31,504 nt of DNA from JAHIYG01 sp041306075. Lineage in GTDB: Archaea; Altiarchaeota; Altiarchaeia; IMC4; SCGC-AAA252-I15. Positions 8,675 through 15,768 of this stretch are shown in pieces. The notes below the pieces were generated by a model. That model saw only the letters and a program-made list of their open reading frames with translations, ran no database searches and was not told the origin of the DNA. A program made the translations under genes and the position numbers. The stretch lies in the NCBI GenBank assembly GCA_041306075.1, contig JBFYKH010000028.1, forward strand, positions 1-31,504, written 5' to 3'. Position 1 is the stretch's first letter, and each line of letters opens with the position of its first letter.

Positions 8675-9154
8675 ATGGACACAATCAGGCTACTTGAGAT
8701 CTTGGAGGCAGACAGCAGGCTTACGTCCGGGGAGCTCGCCGCCATGCTCGGCGTGGGCGTCAAGGATGTTGAAGCGGCCTTGAAGAGCCTATCCGACGAT
8801 GGGGTCCTGAAGGGTTACCGGGCGGTGGTGGACTGGAAGAGGGCCCACGCCAAGAAGGCCGTCGCCGTCATACAGGTCAAGGTGGTGCCCCAGGAGAGGT
8901 ACGGGTTCGACAGGGTCTGTTCGGACATCGCGAAGGACCGGAGGGTGTCGGACGTGTTCATAACGTCCGGCAAATACGACCTCATGGTCACGGTAAGGGC
9001 GGACGAAATAGACGAGATAAGCGAGTTCGTGACTGAGAAGCTGGCTCCGATGAAGGGCGTCACGGGGACGTACACGCACATACTCCTGAAGGAGTTCAAG
9101 CGCGACGGCGCGGTGTTCCAGGAGGAGAAGGGCAACAGGCTCCCTGTGAGCTGA
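8675..9154 (+). CDS. Lrp/AsnC-family transcriptional regulator
   Basis: This 159-residue DNA-binding regulator has the usual size and layout: a winged helix-turn-helix in residues 1-55 (LLEILEADSRLTSGELAAMLGVGVKDVEAALKSL), and then an AsnC-type effector-binding domain (AVAVIQVKV, FITSGKYDLMVTVRADEIDEISEFV, VTGTYTHILLKEFKRDG). Members form dimers or octamers and often sense amino acids. It lies 11 nt before an aminotransferase gene in the same direction, so the two are probably co-transcribed. Regulation of amino acid metabolism, including its own operon, is a fair inference but the ligand is unknown. Confidence 0.93.
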   Translation: MDTIRLLEILEADSRLTSGELAAMLGVGVKDVEAALKSLSDDGVLKGYRAVVDWKRAHAKKAVAVIQVKVVPQERYGFDRVCSDIAKDRRVSDVFITSGKYDLMVTVRADEIDEISEFVTEKLAPMKGVTGTYTHILLKEFKRDGAVFQEEKGNRLPVS

Positions 9155-9165
9155 GAGACTGTAAG

Positions 9166-10311
9166 ATGGTATCGAAGCTCGTCAGGGACGTCCCGTACTC
9201 CGGTATCAGGAGGTTCTTCGAGATAGTCGCGAAAAGCAAGGACGTCGTCTCCCTCGGCGTCGGGGAGCCGGATTTTCCGACGCCGGAGCCGATGAAGCAG
9301 GCAGGCGAGAGGGCGATACTCGGGGACGAGAGCGGCTACACATCCAACTGGGGGCTCCTTGAGCTGAGGGAGAAGATAGCAGGCAAGCTCAGGCGGGAGA
9401 ACGGCCTCTCCATGGAACCCGGGAACCAGATACTCGTAACGACCGGGACGAGCGAGGCCCTCGACCTGGCCTGCAGGGCGATACTCGACCCCGGAGACGA
9501 GGTGATAGTCCCGGAGCCGAGCTACGTCGCATACAAGCCGTGCGTCTGGTTCGCGCACGGCAGGCCGGTGCCGGTGGCCTCCTCCGAGGATGACGGGTTC
9601 CGGGTGAGGGCCCGGGACGTCGAAGCCGCGCTGACAAAGAGGACCAAGGCCATAATAGTGGCCTCCCCGAACAACCCGACCGGAGGCGTCCTCAGGAAGA
9701 GTGACCTCGAGGAGATAGCAGCCCTCGCCGAGGAGCACGACCTCACAGTCATATCCGACGAGCTCTACGAGTACCTGGTGTACGACGACGCCAGGCACCA
9801 CAGCATAGCGTCCCTCCCGGGCATGGCCGACAGGACGGTGACGATAAACGGGTGGAGCAAGGGCTACGCATTCACGGGGTGGAGGCTCGGCTACGCCGCG
9901 GGGCCGGCCGAGACCGTGGAGGCGATGATGAAGATACACCAGTACACCATGCTCTCCGCGCCCACCGTGGCGCAGCACGCAGCCCTGGAGTTCGACAGGT
10001 GCGGCAAACACGTTAAGGAGATGGTCAGGGAGTACGACAGCAGGCGCAGACTGCTCGTAAGCGGCCTCAACGAGCTTCCCGGCGTCTCGTGCATAACCCC
10101 GAAGGGCGCATTCTACGCCTTCCCGAACGTCAAGGGGACCGGGCTCACGAGCGAGGCGTACGCGGCCAGACTGCTGGCGGAGGCTAATGTCGCAGTCGTT
10201 CCCGGAAGCACCTTCGGCGATTCCGGGGAAGGCTATGTCAGATGCAGCTACAGCGTCTCCGAGGAGACCATCAGGGAGGCGCTCGAGAGGATGCGGAAGC
10301 TCAACGCCTAG
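9166..10311 (+). CDS. PLP-dependent class I/II aminotransferase (aspartate aminotransferase-like)
   Basis: This enzyme transfers amino groups between amino and 2-oxo acids with pyridoxal phosphate. The 381 residues show the family landmarks: GVGEPDFPTP near residue 32, SPNNPTG (N170), ISDELYEYLVYDD (D198, Y201), the Schiff-base lysine K232 in NGWSKGYAFTGWRLGY, and the substrate-carboxylate arginine region RCSYSVSEETIREALERM. It belongs to the aspartate/aromatic aminotransferase subgroup common in archaea. The exact substrate is not determined by sequence; aspartate, aromatic or branched-chain substrates are possible. It is probably in an operon with the Lrp-like gene. Confidence 0.93.
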   Translation: MVSKLVRDVPYSGIRRFFEIVAKSKDVVSLGVGEPDFPTPEPMKQAGERAILGDESGYTSNWGLLELREKIAGKLRRENGLSMEPGNQILVTTGTSEALDLACRAILDPGDEVIVPEPSYVAYKPCVWFAHGRPVPVASSEDDGFRVRARDVEAALTKRTKAIIVASPNNPTGGVLRKSDLEEIAALAEEHDLTVISDELYEYLVYDDARHHSIASLPGMADRTVTINGWSKGYAFTGWRLGYAAGPAETVEAMMKIHQYTMLSAPTVAQHAALEFDRCGKHVKEMVREYDSRRRLLVSGLNELPGVSCITPKGAFYAFPNVKGTGLTSEAYAARLLAEANVAVVPGSTFGDSGEGYVRCSYSVSEETIREALERMRKLNA

Positions 10312-10330
10312 CCGCCCGACAGACCCGCAA

Positions 10331-10340
10331 TTTTAATACA
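10331..10340 (+). promoter_or_regulatory. TATA-like box before leuS
   Basis: The stretch TTTTAATACA lies 22-31 nt before the ATG at 10362. It supports that start over in-frame codons that reach back into the aminotransferase gene. Confidence 0.6.
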
Positions 10341-10361
10341 GAATCCCTATTCTCTCCCACG

Positions 10362-13202
10362 ATGCCCGAGGACAAGGGGTTGGAGGCCAAGTGGGTCGGC
10401 AGGTGGAGGGATGCGGGTCTCTTCGAGAGCGACCCCGACCCGAAGCGGCCGAAGTACTTCATCACGGTCCCGTACCCGTACGCCTCCGGGGCCCTGCACG
10501 TCGGCCATGCGAGGAGCTACACGCTAGGCGACGTGTCCGCCAGGTACCGGCGGATGTGCGGCTGCAACGTCCTTTTCCCGATGGCGTCCCACATAACCGG
10601 GACGCCGATACTCGCCATATCCAGGAAGATAGGGGAGGGTGACGCGAAGGCGCTGAAGGGCAACAGGGAGTACGTTTCGTACTACGAGTCCGACCCCGCG
10701 AAGGCCGACGCCGTAGTGGCGGGCTTCACGAAGCCCGAGAACGTCGCCTCCTTCTACGCGAGCGCGATAAGGCAGGACTTCGAGGGCATGGGGTACGCCA
10801 TAGACTGGAGGCGCTTCTTCACCACCGGGGACAGGCACTACAACGCGTTCGTGAGGTGGCAGTACCTGAGGCTGAGGGAGAAGGGCTACGTTGTGAAGGG
10901 CAGGCACGCCGTATTCTACTGCACAAGCTGCGGGAACCCGGTGACGACCGACGACATCAGAAGCGGCGACGAATACGAGATAGGGATGAGCGAGTACGCG
11001 CTCATAAAGATGCGCTTTTCCGACGGCTGGCTGGTCGCCGCCACACTCAGGCCGGAGACCGTCTTCGGCATAGTGAACACGTGGATTAACCCCGAGGAGA
11101 CTTATGTGAAGGCGGAGGTCGACGGCGAGACATGGTACGCCGCCGAGAAATTCGCGAAAAAATACTCGGACCAGGACCACAAGGTGAAGGTCGTCGAGAC
11201 GTTCAAGGGCAGCCGTCTCATAGGCGGGGAGGTCGAAGTCCCAATCGTCGGCAGGAAGGTTCCGCTCCTTGAAGCCGGATTCGTGGACGCGGACATAGCC
11301 ACCGGCGTCGTCAACTCGGTGCCGGCGCACGCGCCCTACGACTACGTCGCCGGACTCGAAGCCGAGGCGAAGTTCGGCGTGAAGCTCACGCCGATACCGC
11401 TCATAGAGGTCGGAGGATACTCCAGGATACCGGCCAAGGACCTCGTCGAGCGGGAGGGGATAAAAAGCCAGGACGACACCGAGAAGCTCGAGAAGGTCAC
11501 GGCGGAGCTGTACAAGGACGAGTTCTACCGCGGCACGATGAACGAATCCTGCGGCGAATACTCCGGGATGAGGGTGCAGGAGGCGAAGGACCGGGTGACG
11601 GAGAGCCTCAGGGGCATGGGGCAGCTCGCGTCCATGCACGAGAACAACATCAAGGACGCGGACGGGAAACCCGTCAAGGAGCCGAAATGCCGCTGCGGCG
11701 CGAACCTCGTGATAAAAGTCCTCTCCGACCAGTGGTTCCTCAACTACGCGGACCCCGCGTGGAAGGACCTCGCCAGGGAGATGCTCGAGCGGACGAGGAT
11801 AGAGCCGGACATGTACCGGAAAGGCTTCGAGCACACGATAGTATGGCTCCACGAGTGGCCGTGCACGAGGAACAGGGGACTCGGCACCAGGCTGCCCTAC
11901 GACGAGCGGTGGATGATAGAGTCGCTCTCGGACAGCACGGTATACATGGCATACTACACCATAGCCCACCACATAACAGGCGGCAAAATCGCAGAGGAAC
12001 GGCTCAAGCCGGAGTTCTTCGACTACGTCCTCCTCGGCAGAGGCGAGGCGGAGGAAGCCGCGAAGGCGACCGGCGTCCCGGCAGAGACGCTCGGGAAGAT
12101 GCGCTCCGAATTCGAGTACTGGTACCCGATGGACGAGCGCAGGACGGGAACCGCCCACATATCCAACCACCTCACGTTCATGATGTTCCACCACGCCGCG
12201 CTCTTCGACAGCAGCCGATGGCCGAGGAAGATAAGCCTGAACGAGATGCTCATCGCCGAAGGCAGGAAGATGAGCAAGAGCCTCGGCAACGTCATACCCA
12301 TACACACGAGCATAGGCAAGTACGGCGCCGACGTCGTCCGCCTCTACCTCATCTACGCGGCCGACCCGGAGACGACCCTCGACTGGAGGGAAGGCCAGGT
12401 CGAGAACACGAGGAGGAGGCTGAGGCAATTCGCGGAAATCGTGGGGAAAGCCTCCGCCCAGGGAGGAGGCGGCGAGCCCGGGAACGCCGACAAATGGCTC
12501 CTGAACAGGCTCGCAGAGAGGACCGCCGAGGCGAACCGCGCCCTCGACGCCTCCAACGCGAGGAAGGCCGTCCAAGCCGTATTATATGACCTCCTCTCCG
12601 ACATAAGCTGGTACAACAGGAGGACAAAGACGCCGAACCCGGACGTGATGAGGAGGCTAGCGCGCGACTGGGTGAGGCTGATGACCCCGTTCACGCCGTT
12701 CACATGCGAGGAACTCTGGGAGGCCATGGGGGAGGAGGGGTTCGCCACCGCCCAAACCTACCCGAAGGCGGACGAGAATACGATAGACCGCGGAATCGAC
12801 GCCGGCGAAGAATACGTGAAAAGGGTCCTCGAGGACATGCAGAACATACTACAGGTCATAAAGAAGCCGGCGAAGACCATACACGTCTACGTCTCGCCCG
12901 AATGGAAATACACCGTCTACCAGTCCCTGAAGGATGGGAAGCAGATGAAGGAGCTCATGTCGGACCCCGCCCTCAGGCAGTACGGAAAGGAGATAGCGAA
13001 ACTCGCCCAGCTGAGGAGGGACGAGCTCCCCGCAAGCCTGATGACCCGCCTCCAAGAACACGAGACGCTAGCGGCCGCGGCGGAGTTCATCGCAAAGGAG
13101 ATGTCCGCCGAAGTCAAAGTCTACCTCGAGCCCGCATACGACCCGGAAGGCAAAAGCAGGCATGCGGCGCCGATGAAGCCGGGAATATACGTCGAATCCT
13201 AA
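10362..13202 (+). CDS. leuS: Leucyl-tRNA synthetase, archaeal/eukaryal type
   Basis: LeuRS charges tRNA-Leu. I start it at ATG 10362 (946 residues, beginning MPEDKGLEAKWVGRWRDAGL); the open frame extends 40 codons upstream into the preceding gene but those lack family similarity, and a TATA box precedes 10362. The class I signatures are HVGH at 46-49 (in ASGALHVGHARSYTLGD) and KMSKS at 636-640 (in GRKMSKSLGNVIPIH). A zinc-ribbon-like FYCTSCGNPV with the later KCRCGANLV fits the archaeal enzyme. The CP1 editing domain is present (TLRPETVFGIVNTWINP), and HEWPCTRNRGLGTRLP is typical. The carboxy tail is complete. It ends 21 bp from the convergent next gene. Confidence 0.97.
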   Translation: MPEDKGLEAKWVGRWRDAGLFESDPDPKRPKYFITVPYPYASGALHVGHARSYTLGDVSARYRRMCGCNVLFPMASHITGTPILAISRKIGEGDAKALKGNREYVSYYESDPAKADAVVAGFTKPENVASFYASAIRQDFEGMGYAIDWRRFFTTGDRHYNAFVRWQYLRLREKGYVVKGRHAVFYCTSCGNPVTTDDIRSGDEYEIGMSEYALIKMRFSDGWLVAATLRPETVFGIVNTWINPEETYVKAEVDGETWYAAEKFAKKYSDQDHKVKVVETFKGSRLIGGEVEVPIVGRKVPLLEAGFVDADIATGVVNSVPAHAPYDYVAGLEAEAKFGVKLTPIPLIEVGGYSRIPAKDLVEREGIKSQDDTEKLEKVTAELYKDEFYRGTMNESCGEYSGMRVQEAKDRVTESLRGMGQLASMHENNIKDADGKPVKEPKCRCGANLVIKVLSDQWFLNYADPAWKDLAREMLERTRIEPDMYRKGFEHTIVWLHEWPCTRNRGLGTRLPYDERWMIESLSDSTVYMAYYTIAHHITGGKIAEERLKPEFFDYVLLGRGEAEEAAKATGVPAETLGKMRSEFEYWYPMDERRTGTAHISNHLTFMMFHHAALFDSSRWPRKISLNEMLIAEGRKMSKSLGNVIPIHTSIGKYGADVVRLYLIYAADPETTLDWREGQVENTRRRLRQFAEIVGKASAQGGGGEPGNADKWLLNRLAERTAEANRALDASNARKAVQAVLYDLLSDISWYNRRTKTPNPDVMRRLARDWVRLMTPFTPFTCEELWEAMGEEGFATAQTYPKADENTIDRGIDAGEEYVKRVLEDMQNILQVIKKPAKTIHVYVSPEWKYTVYQSLKDGKQMKELMSDPALRQYGKEIAKLAQLRRDELPASLMTRLQEHETLAAAAEFIAKEMSAEVKVYLEPAYDPEGKSRHAAPMKPGIYVES

Positions 13203-13223
13203 GCCCTAGGGGCGGAAACCGCC

Positions 13224-14111
13224 CTACCAAGCCGACGAACCCCTCCCGCGGGAGGAAACCTTATTATGGAGCTCGACCATCTTCTTGGCGAGAAACCGCC
13301 CCAACGCCAAACCCAGACCGTCCTCCGACGCCATAGAGGACTTCTCAAAGAGCCGCATATCCTCAGCCCTCACCTCCTCCCGGATACCGGCCTCATTCAT
13401 ATACACCAGCATGGCGGCAAGATGCCCCCCCTCCAGCTTAACCCTGAAACGGCCCAGGAAAACCCGCATAACCGCCACATCCCTGCCCACCCCGGCCGCC
13501 TTGACGCCCAAACCATTCATGAAATACCTCATGGCGGCCAACTCCACCACCGAGCCCGACTCCCTAGCCACCCTGAGATGCTCCCTCATCAAGCCCTCAT
13601 CCGCCTTCCGCATCTCCGTCTTCAGCCCCGCCCGCCTCATGTAGAAATGGATGGCCGCCGTGTAGAACCCGTCCTTCTTGACCTTGCCGTAATAATCTAG
13701 CGCATCGCGCATCAGCCTCTCCTCAGCAGGCAGGACCGTCCTCCTGACCCCGAGCTCAGCCATCAGGTACCGCATCATCGAGACCTTGAAACCGGCGTCA
13801 GGCTCCATCATGTAGTCCCGGATGGAACGCTCCATGAGGTCGACTTCCTTCTCGAACGGCACCCGCCGCCCGGAAAGGAGGAACAGCGGCCCGTCCTTGG
13901 GCCCCGGCCTCGAGGCGACGACGCCTATGTTGTCCAGATAGAAGAGGTGCTCGGAATCGACTTTTCTGACGTCAGTGACCTCCAGAGGCTGAGGCATGAA
14001 CGGCGTCGGCACCCTCGGAGTCAATACTCCGTCCCTGAAATCCGCATTCAAGGGATGGAGTTTCCCGCCAACGGAAGCGTGATAATCCCACACCATACGC
14101 CGCTGAGGCAT
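13224..14111 (-). CDS. Unrecognised protein with about five 40-residue helical repeats
   Basis: This 295-residue protein has no family that I can name. Residues 1-89 are a unique N-terminal region. From about residue 90 there are degenerate repeats of 39-42 residues (roughly 90-130, 131-171, 172-210, 211-250, 251-283). Each has an Asp/Glu start, a Met or Leu helix, a Gly-containing turn, and a core such as MRYLMAELGV, IHFYMRRAGL, MRYFMNGLGV or MLVYMNEAGI. The same repeat pattern occurs in the product at 22122-22787, so the two are paralogues. No signal peptide or membrane span is seen; a soluble alpha-solenoid scaffold is the likeliest form. A TATA-like box lies at 14129-14138. Confidence 0.8.
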   Translation of the reverse strand: MPQRRMVWDYHASVGGKLHPLNADFRDGVLTPRVPTPFMPQPLEVTDVRKVDSEHLFYLDNIGVVASRPGPKDGPLFLLSGRRVPFEKEVDLMERSIRDYMMEPDAGFKVSMMRYLMAELGVRRTVLPAEERLMRDALDYYGKVKKDGFYTAAIHFYMRRAGLKTEMRKADEGLMREHLRVARESGSVVELAAMRYFMNGLGVKAAGVGRDVAVMRVFLGRFRVKLEGGHLAAMLVYMNEAGIREEVRAEDMRLFEKSSMASEDGLGLALGRFLAKKMVELHNKVSSRGRGSSAW

Positions 14112-14159
14112 ATGACAATATAGGAAGGATATTATTAAGTAAACGATGCCCCCAAAGGC

Positions 14160-14900
14160 CTAGGAGGCCTCTATGCAGTTGTCAGCGAAATCCCTGGCCT
14201 GACCGAGGGTGAAGCCGCCGGTCAAATCCCTGCCGGACGCCGGGCACAACAGCTGCGGAGCGTACGACGCACTGTCATACGACTGGAAGCAGTCAGTTAT
14301 TATCTTCGCGCCGGAAGCCTTAGACCTGTCAGCCCACGCGACCAGGTAAGGCGTGTCATCGTCGAAACTCAAACCCTCAAGCTCAGCCACAACCTTGTCG
14401 GTCTTCTCGCACATGACGCAGCCGCCTCCGCCGGTATGGTACACCAACGACTTGTCCCCCACGCCGTAACCCTTCACGCACTCGGACACCCGCCGGGACT
14501 GCCCGACGAAGTATTCGCACGACCTGTTCACGCCCGCGAAACGGCACAGCGTGCCGGCGATGTTATACCTGGTCCTAGCATCCCCCAAAGTCGCCTTCCC
14601 GTTATACGACACGAACACGCCCGGAGTAGTCACCGCGTCGCTCACCCTGAACTCTAGAGGCACGCCCACCTCATCGGAAACCAACCCGAGGGTGCGGACA
14701 TCATAATAGCTCGTGCAGTAATCGCACTGCCCCGGCCGGTTCAAGTCGCAGCTGACGCAACGGAGAGGATAAAGATAATACGCCAAGACCCCGGAGGACT
14801 GAACCGGCGCGGAAACCCCGGGAGCCGGCGCGGAAACTATAACCGCCGCTAAAACAACGCACAAAACCGCCAAAACCCCGGAAACAACCCTGAAGTCCAT
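14160..14900 (-). CDS. Exported thioredoxin-like protein with two CxxC sites
   Basis: The product starts best at ATG 14898-14900 (246 residues, MDFRVVSGVLAVLCVVLAAV), because the TATA box at 14917-14930 lies just upstream. An upstream in-frame ATG at 14951 would include the promoter. An N-terminal hydrophobic segment exports or anchors it. Two possible redox centres are seen: RCVSCDLN with a nearby CDYC in the first half, and HTGGGGCVMCEKTDKVVAELEG in the second, which resembles the CxxC helix start of thioredoxin-like folds. PYLVAWADRSKASG and TPGVFVSYNGK also fit a thioredoxin-like fold. A role in disulfide handling for the exported Cys-rich proteins in this window is plausible but inferred. 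Confidence 0.72.
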   Translation of the reverse strand: MDFRVVSGVLAVLCVVLAAVIVSAPAPGVSAPVQSSGVLAYYLYPLRCVSCDLNRPGQCDYCTSYYDVRTLGLVSDEVGVPLEFRVSDAVTTPGVFVSYNGKATLGDARTRYNIAGTLCRFAGVNRSCEYFVGQSRRVSECVKGYGVGDKSLVYHTGGGGCVMCEKTDKVVAELEGLSFDDDTPYLVAWADRSKASGAKIITDCFQSYDSASYAPQLLCPASGRDLTGGFTLGQARDFADNCIEAS

Positions 14901-14916
14901 AACCGAAAAACGACTG

Positions 14917-14949
14917 GGATAAATACTAATAACCCGTAATATAAAAACC
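14917..14949. promoter_or_regulatory. Divergent TATA boxes: thioredoxin-like gene and tRNA-Ser hairpin array
   Basis: On the minus strand ATTAGTATTTATCCC (about 14917-14930) lies 17-30 nt before the thioredoxin-like ATG. On the plus strand TAATATAAAAACC (14937-14949) would start transcription near 14971-14975, right at the first hairpin of the tRNA-Ser array (14977). The second assignment is inferred from spacing only. Confidence 0.45.
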
Positions 14950-14976
14950 ACGCTGGTTCAAACGCCGAATCACGAT

Positions 14977-15017
14977 GCCGAGGCAGACGCAATCCCCGAG
15001 GGATTGCCTGCCTCGCC
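14977..15017 (+). repeat. Hairpin unit 1 (tRNA-Ser 5'-end mimic)
   Basis: It starts with the tRNA 5' end GCCGAGG. Bases 14979-14986 pair with 15008-15015 (8 bp), followed inward by a 3/1 internal loop (ACG against C), a 7-bp inner stem (14990-14996 with 15000-15006), and a CGA triloop. Outside the 8-bp stem, position 3 of the unit is a C-C mismatch flanked by a G-C pair. Confidence 0.75.
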
Positions 15018-15066
15018 ATCTACGACACCCAACGGAAAACATACACTCACCAATCAACAACACGAT

Positions 15067-15105
15067 GCCGAGGTGGCTGCGGCTCTACGAGCCGCCCACC
15101 TCAGC
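15067..15105 (+). repeat. Hairpin unit 2 (tRNA-Ser 5'-end mimic)
   Basis: It shares GCCGAGGTGGCTG with the real tRNA. Bases 15070-15076 pair with 15096-15102, then a 3/1 internal loop (CTG against C), a 6-bp inner stem (15080-15085 with 15089-15094), and a TAC triloop. The plan matches unit 1 although both stems differ in sequence. A C-A mismatch falls where unit 1 has C-C. Confidence 0.75.
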
Positions 15106-15154
15106 ATTTATGACAAGCACACGTATACATACTCACACCCAAGTTATCCACAAT

Positions 15155-15207
15155 GCCGAGGCGGCTGTCGAGCTTCGCCCAGCGGGGCTCGCAACCAGCC
15201 ACCTCGA
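15155..15207 (+). repeat. Hairpin unit 3 (tRNA-Ser 5'-end mimic)
   Basis: It starts GCCGAGGCGGCTG. Bases 15157-15167 pair with 15196-15206 with one C-A mismatch. An inner stem follows (15169-15173 with 15187-15191), then a TTCG bulge and a 3-bp stem closed by an AGC triloop. It is larger and less regular than units 1 and 2. Confidence 0.7.
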
Positions 15208-15242
15208 AAAACAAACGACACCCAGAAAACAACATACGATAT

Positions 15243-15347
15243 GCCGAGGTGGCTGAGCCCGGTTTAAGGCGCACGCCTGGAAAAAAAACACGCTCCAGCA
15301 AGCGTGTTCCCCAAAAGGGAGCTTGAGTTCAAATCTCAACCTCGGCG
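15243..15347 (+). tRNA. tRNA-Ser (anticodon GGA) with an 18-nt intron
   Basis: All arms are visible. The acceptor stem GCCGAGG (15243-15249) pairs fully with CCTCGGC (15340-15346), followed by discriminator G at 15347, the serine identity base in archaea. The D arm contains the usual GG...TTAAGGCG. The anticodon stem CACGC (15272-15276) pairs with GCGTG (15302-15306). After removal of the intron the loop reads CTGGAAA, giving anticodon GGA (15279-15281). A long variable arm (15307-15321, stem TTCCC/GGGAG) marks a type II tRNA. The T arm is TTGAG-TTCAAAT-CTCAA (15323-15339). No CCA is encoded. The adjacent repeats carry copies of its ends. Confidence 0.93.
15283..15300 (+). other. tRNA-Ser intron with bulge-helix-bulge splice motif
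   Basis: The 18-nt intron sits between tRNA positions 37 and 38, the usual archaeal site. CTGG (15277-15280) pairs with CCAG (15295-15298) to make the 4-bp central helix. It is flanked by 3-nt bulges AA/A (15281-15283) and CA/A (15299-15301), cut after the second base of each. The outer helix is the anticodon stem. Inside the intron there is hardly any inner helix, so it is a relaxed form of the motif. Confidence 0.85.
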
Positions 15348-15383
15348 AATAATTATCATGCAAAGAGCGAAGTGTCTCACGCA

Positions 15384-15434
15384 CCGGGTTGAGAGTAAAA
15401 AGGCGAAGCCTTTTTACAAAATCTCAACCTCGGC
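15384..15434 (+). repeat. Hairpin unit 5 (tRNA-Ser 3'-end mimic)
   Basis: The unit ends with AAATCTCAACCTCGGC, the same 16 bases as the tRNA-Ser 3' end. Bases 15386-15394 pair with 15422-15430 (one G-T), copying the T-stem strand in an inverted sense. The inner stem is a perfect 10 bp (15395-15404 with 15408-15417) closed by a GAA triloop, with four unpaired A on the 3' side. Confidence 0.72.
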
Positions 15435-15511
15435 ATCATTCCAAGAACAAATCCGTATTCGACGATTATTATGCGTCCGCGCCATATTATCCTGTAGGCT
15501 CGGGTGCAGGC

Positions 15512-15733
15512 ATGTACGTTTATTTCGGGCCCGTATTGATGTTCGGCTTGGGATTATTCTGCGGCTACATAGGAGCCAGCGCGATAAAGACGGGGGAGGT
15601 GCCGTCTCGCGGACGGACTGTGACGGGACTGCCCGCAAAGCTCATAGGCGTGACGTACATACTCATGAGCGGGTTCTTCTTCGTCGCCGCCTCATACTCC
15701 ATCGACTACGTCCCGGAGCCCTGCGGCAGCTGA
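15512..15733 (+). CDS. Small two-span membrane protein, function unknown
   Basis: I take the ATG at 15512 (73 residues), because a TATA-like ATATTATCC at 15484-15492 lies about 20-28 nt upstream. A longer frame from 15389 would run through hairpin unit 5 and is unlikely. Two hydrophobic segments are seen, MYVYFGPVLMFGLGLFCGYIG and then VTYILMSGFFFVAASY, separated by a short basic loop. No family is recognised. It is convergent with the zinc-ribbon gene. Confidence 0.6.
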   Translation: MYVYFGPVLMFGLGLFCGYIGASAIKTGEVPSRGRTVTGLPAKLIGVTYILMSGFFFVAASYSIDYVPEPCGS

Positions 15734-15768
15734 AGACCCTCGAATGAGCCAGTCAGACGGCGATTCCT

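Larger units (their letters stand above)
14971..15435 (+). repeat. Array of tRNA-Ser-derived hairpin units with about 88-90 nt period
   Basis: This stretch has no credible protein gene. GCCGAGG, the first seven bases of the tRNA-Ser, recurs at 14977, 15067, 15155 and 15243 (steps of 90, 88 and 88), the last being the real tRNA. Its last seven bases, CCTCGGC, recur at 15340 and 15428 (step of 88). Every extra copy is folded into a hairpin with a strand complementary to the tRNA end. Linkers between upstream hairpins are rich in A and C and share words such as ACGACACCCA (units 1 and 3). No integrase or transposase gene is nearby. Possible readings are processed small RNAs, tRNA mimics, or remains of elements that insert at tRNA ends. 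Confidence 0.8.

Noticed and set aside
10524..12575. 683-residue minus-strand frame opposite leuS
   Set aside because: It is a high-GC shadow of leuS, which has complete class I synthetase motifs.
14977..15249. CRISPR-like array (repeated GCCGAGG word at a regular step)
   Set aside because: The shared word is only 7-13 bases, varies, and is part of a hairpin. The step is 88-90 nt, the intervals are not unique spacers of equal design, and no cas gene is nearby.
14975..15267. Short plus-strand frames over the hairpin array (for example 14975-15256 and 15004-15267)
   Set aside because: They run through the hairpins and the tRNA, have low-complexity His/Thr/Pro-rich products, and no promoter or ribosome binding site fits them.
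14971..15435. Classical integrated element using tRNA-Ser as attachment site
   Set aside because: There is no integrase gene in the window, and the extra copies are folded hairpins at both tRNA ends rather than one clean direct repeat. It stays possible only as a remnant.
15389..15511. Upstream extension of the small membrane protein
   Set aside because: The start would lie inside hairpin unit 5, and a TATA-like box at 15484-15492 fits the ATG at 15512.
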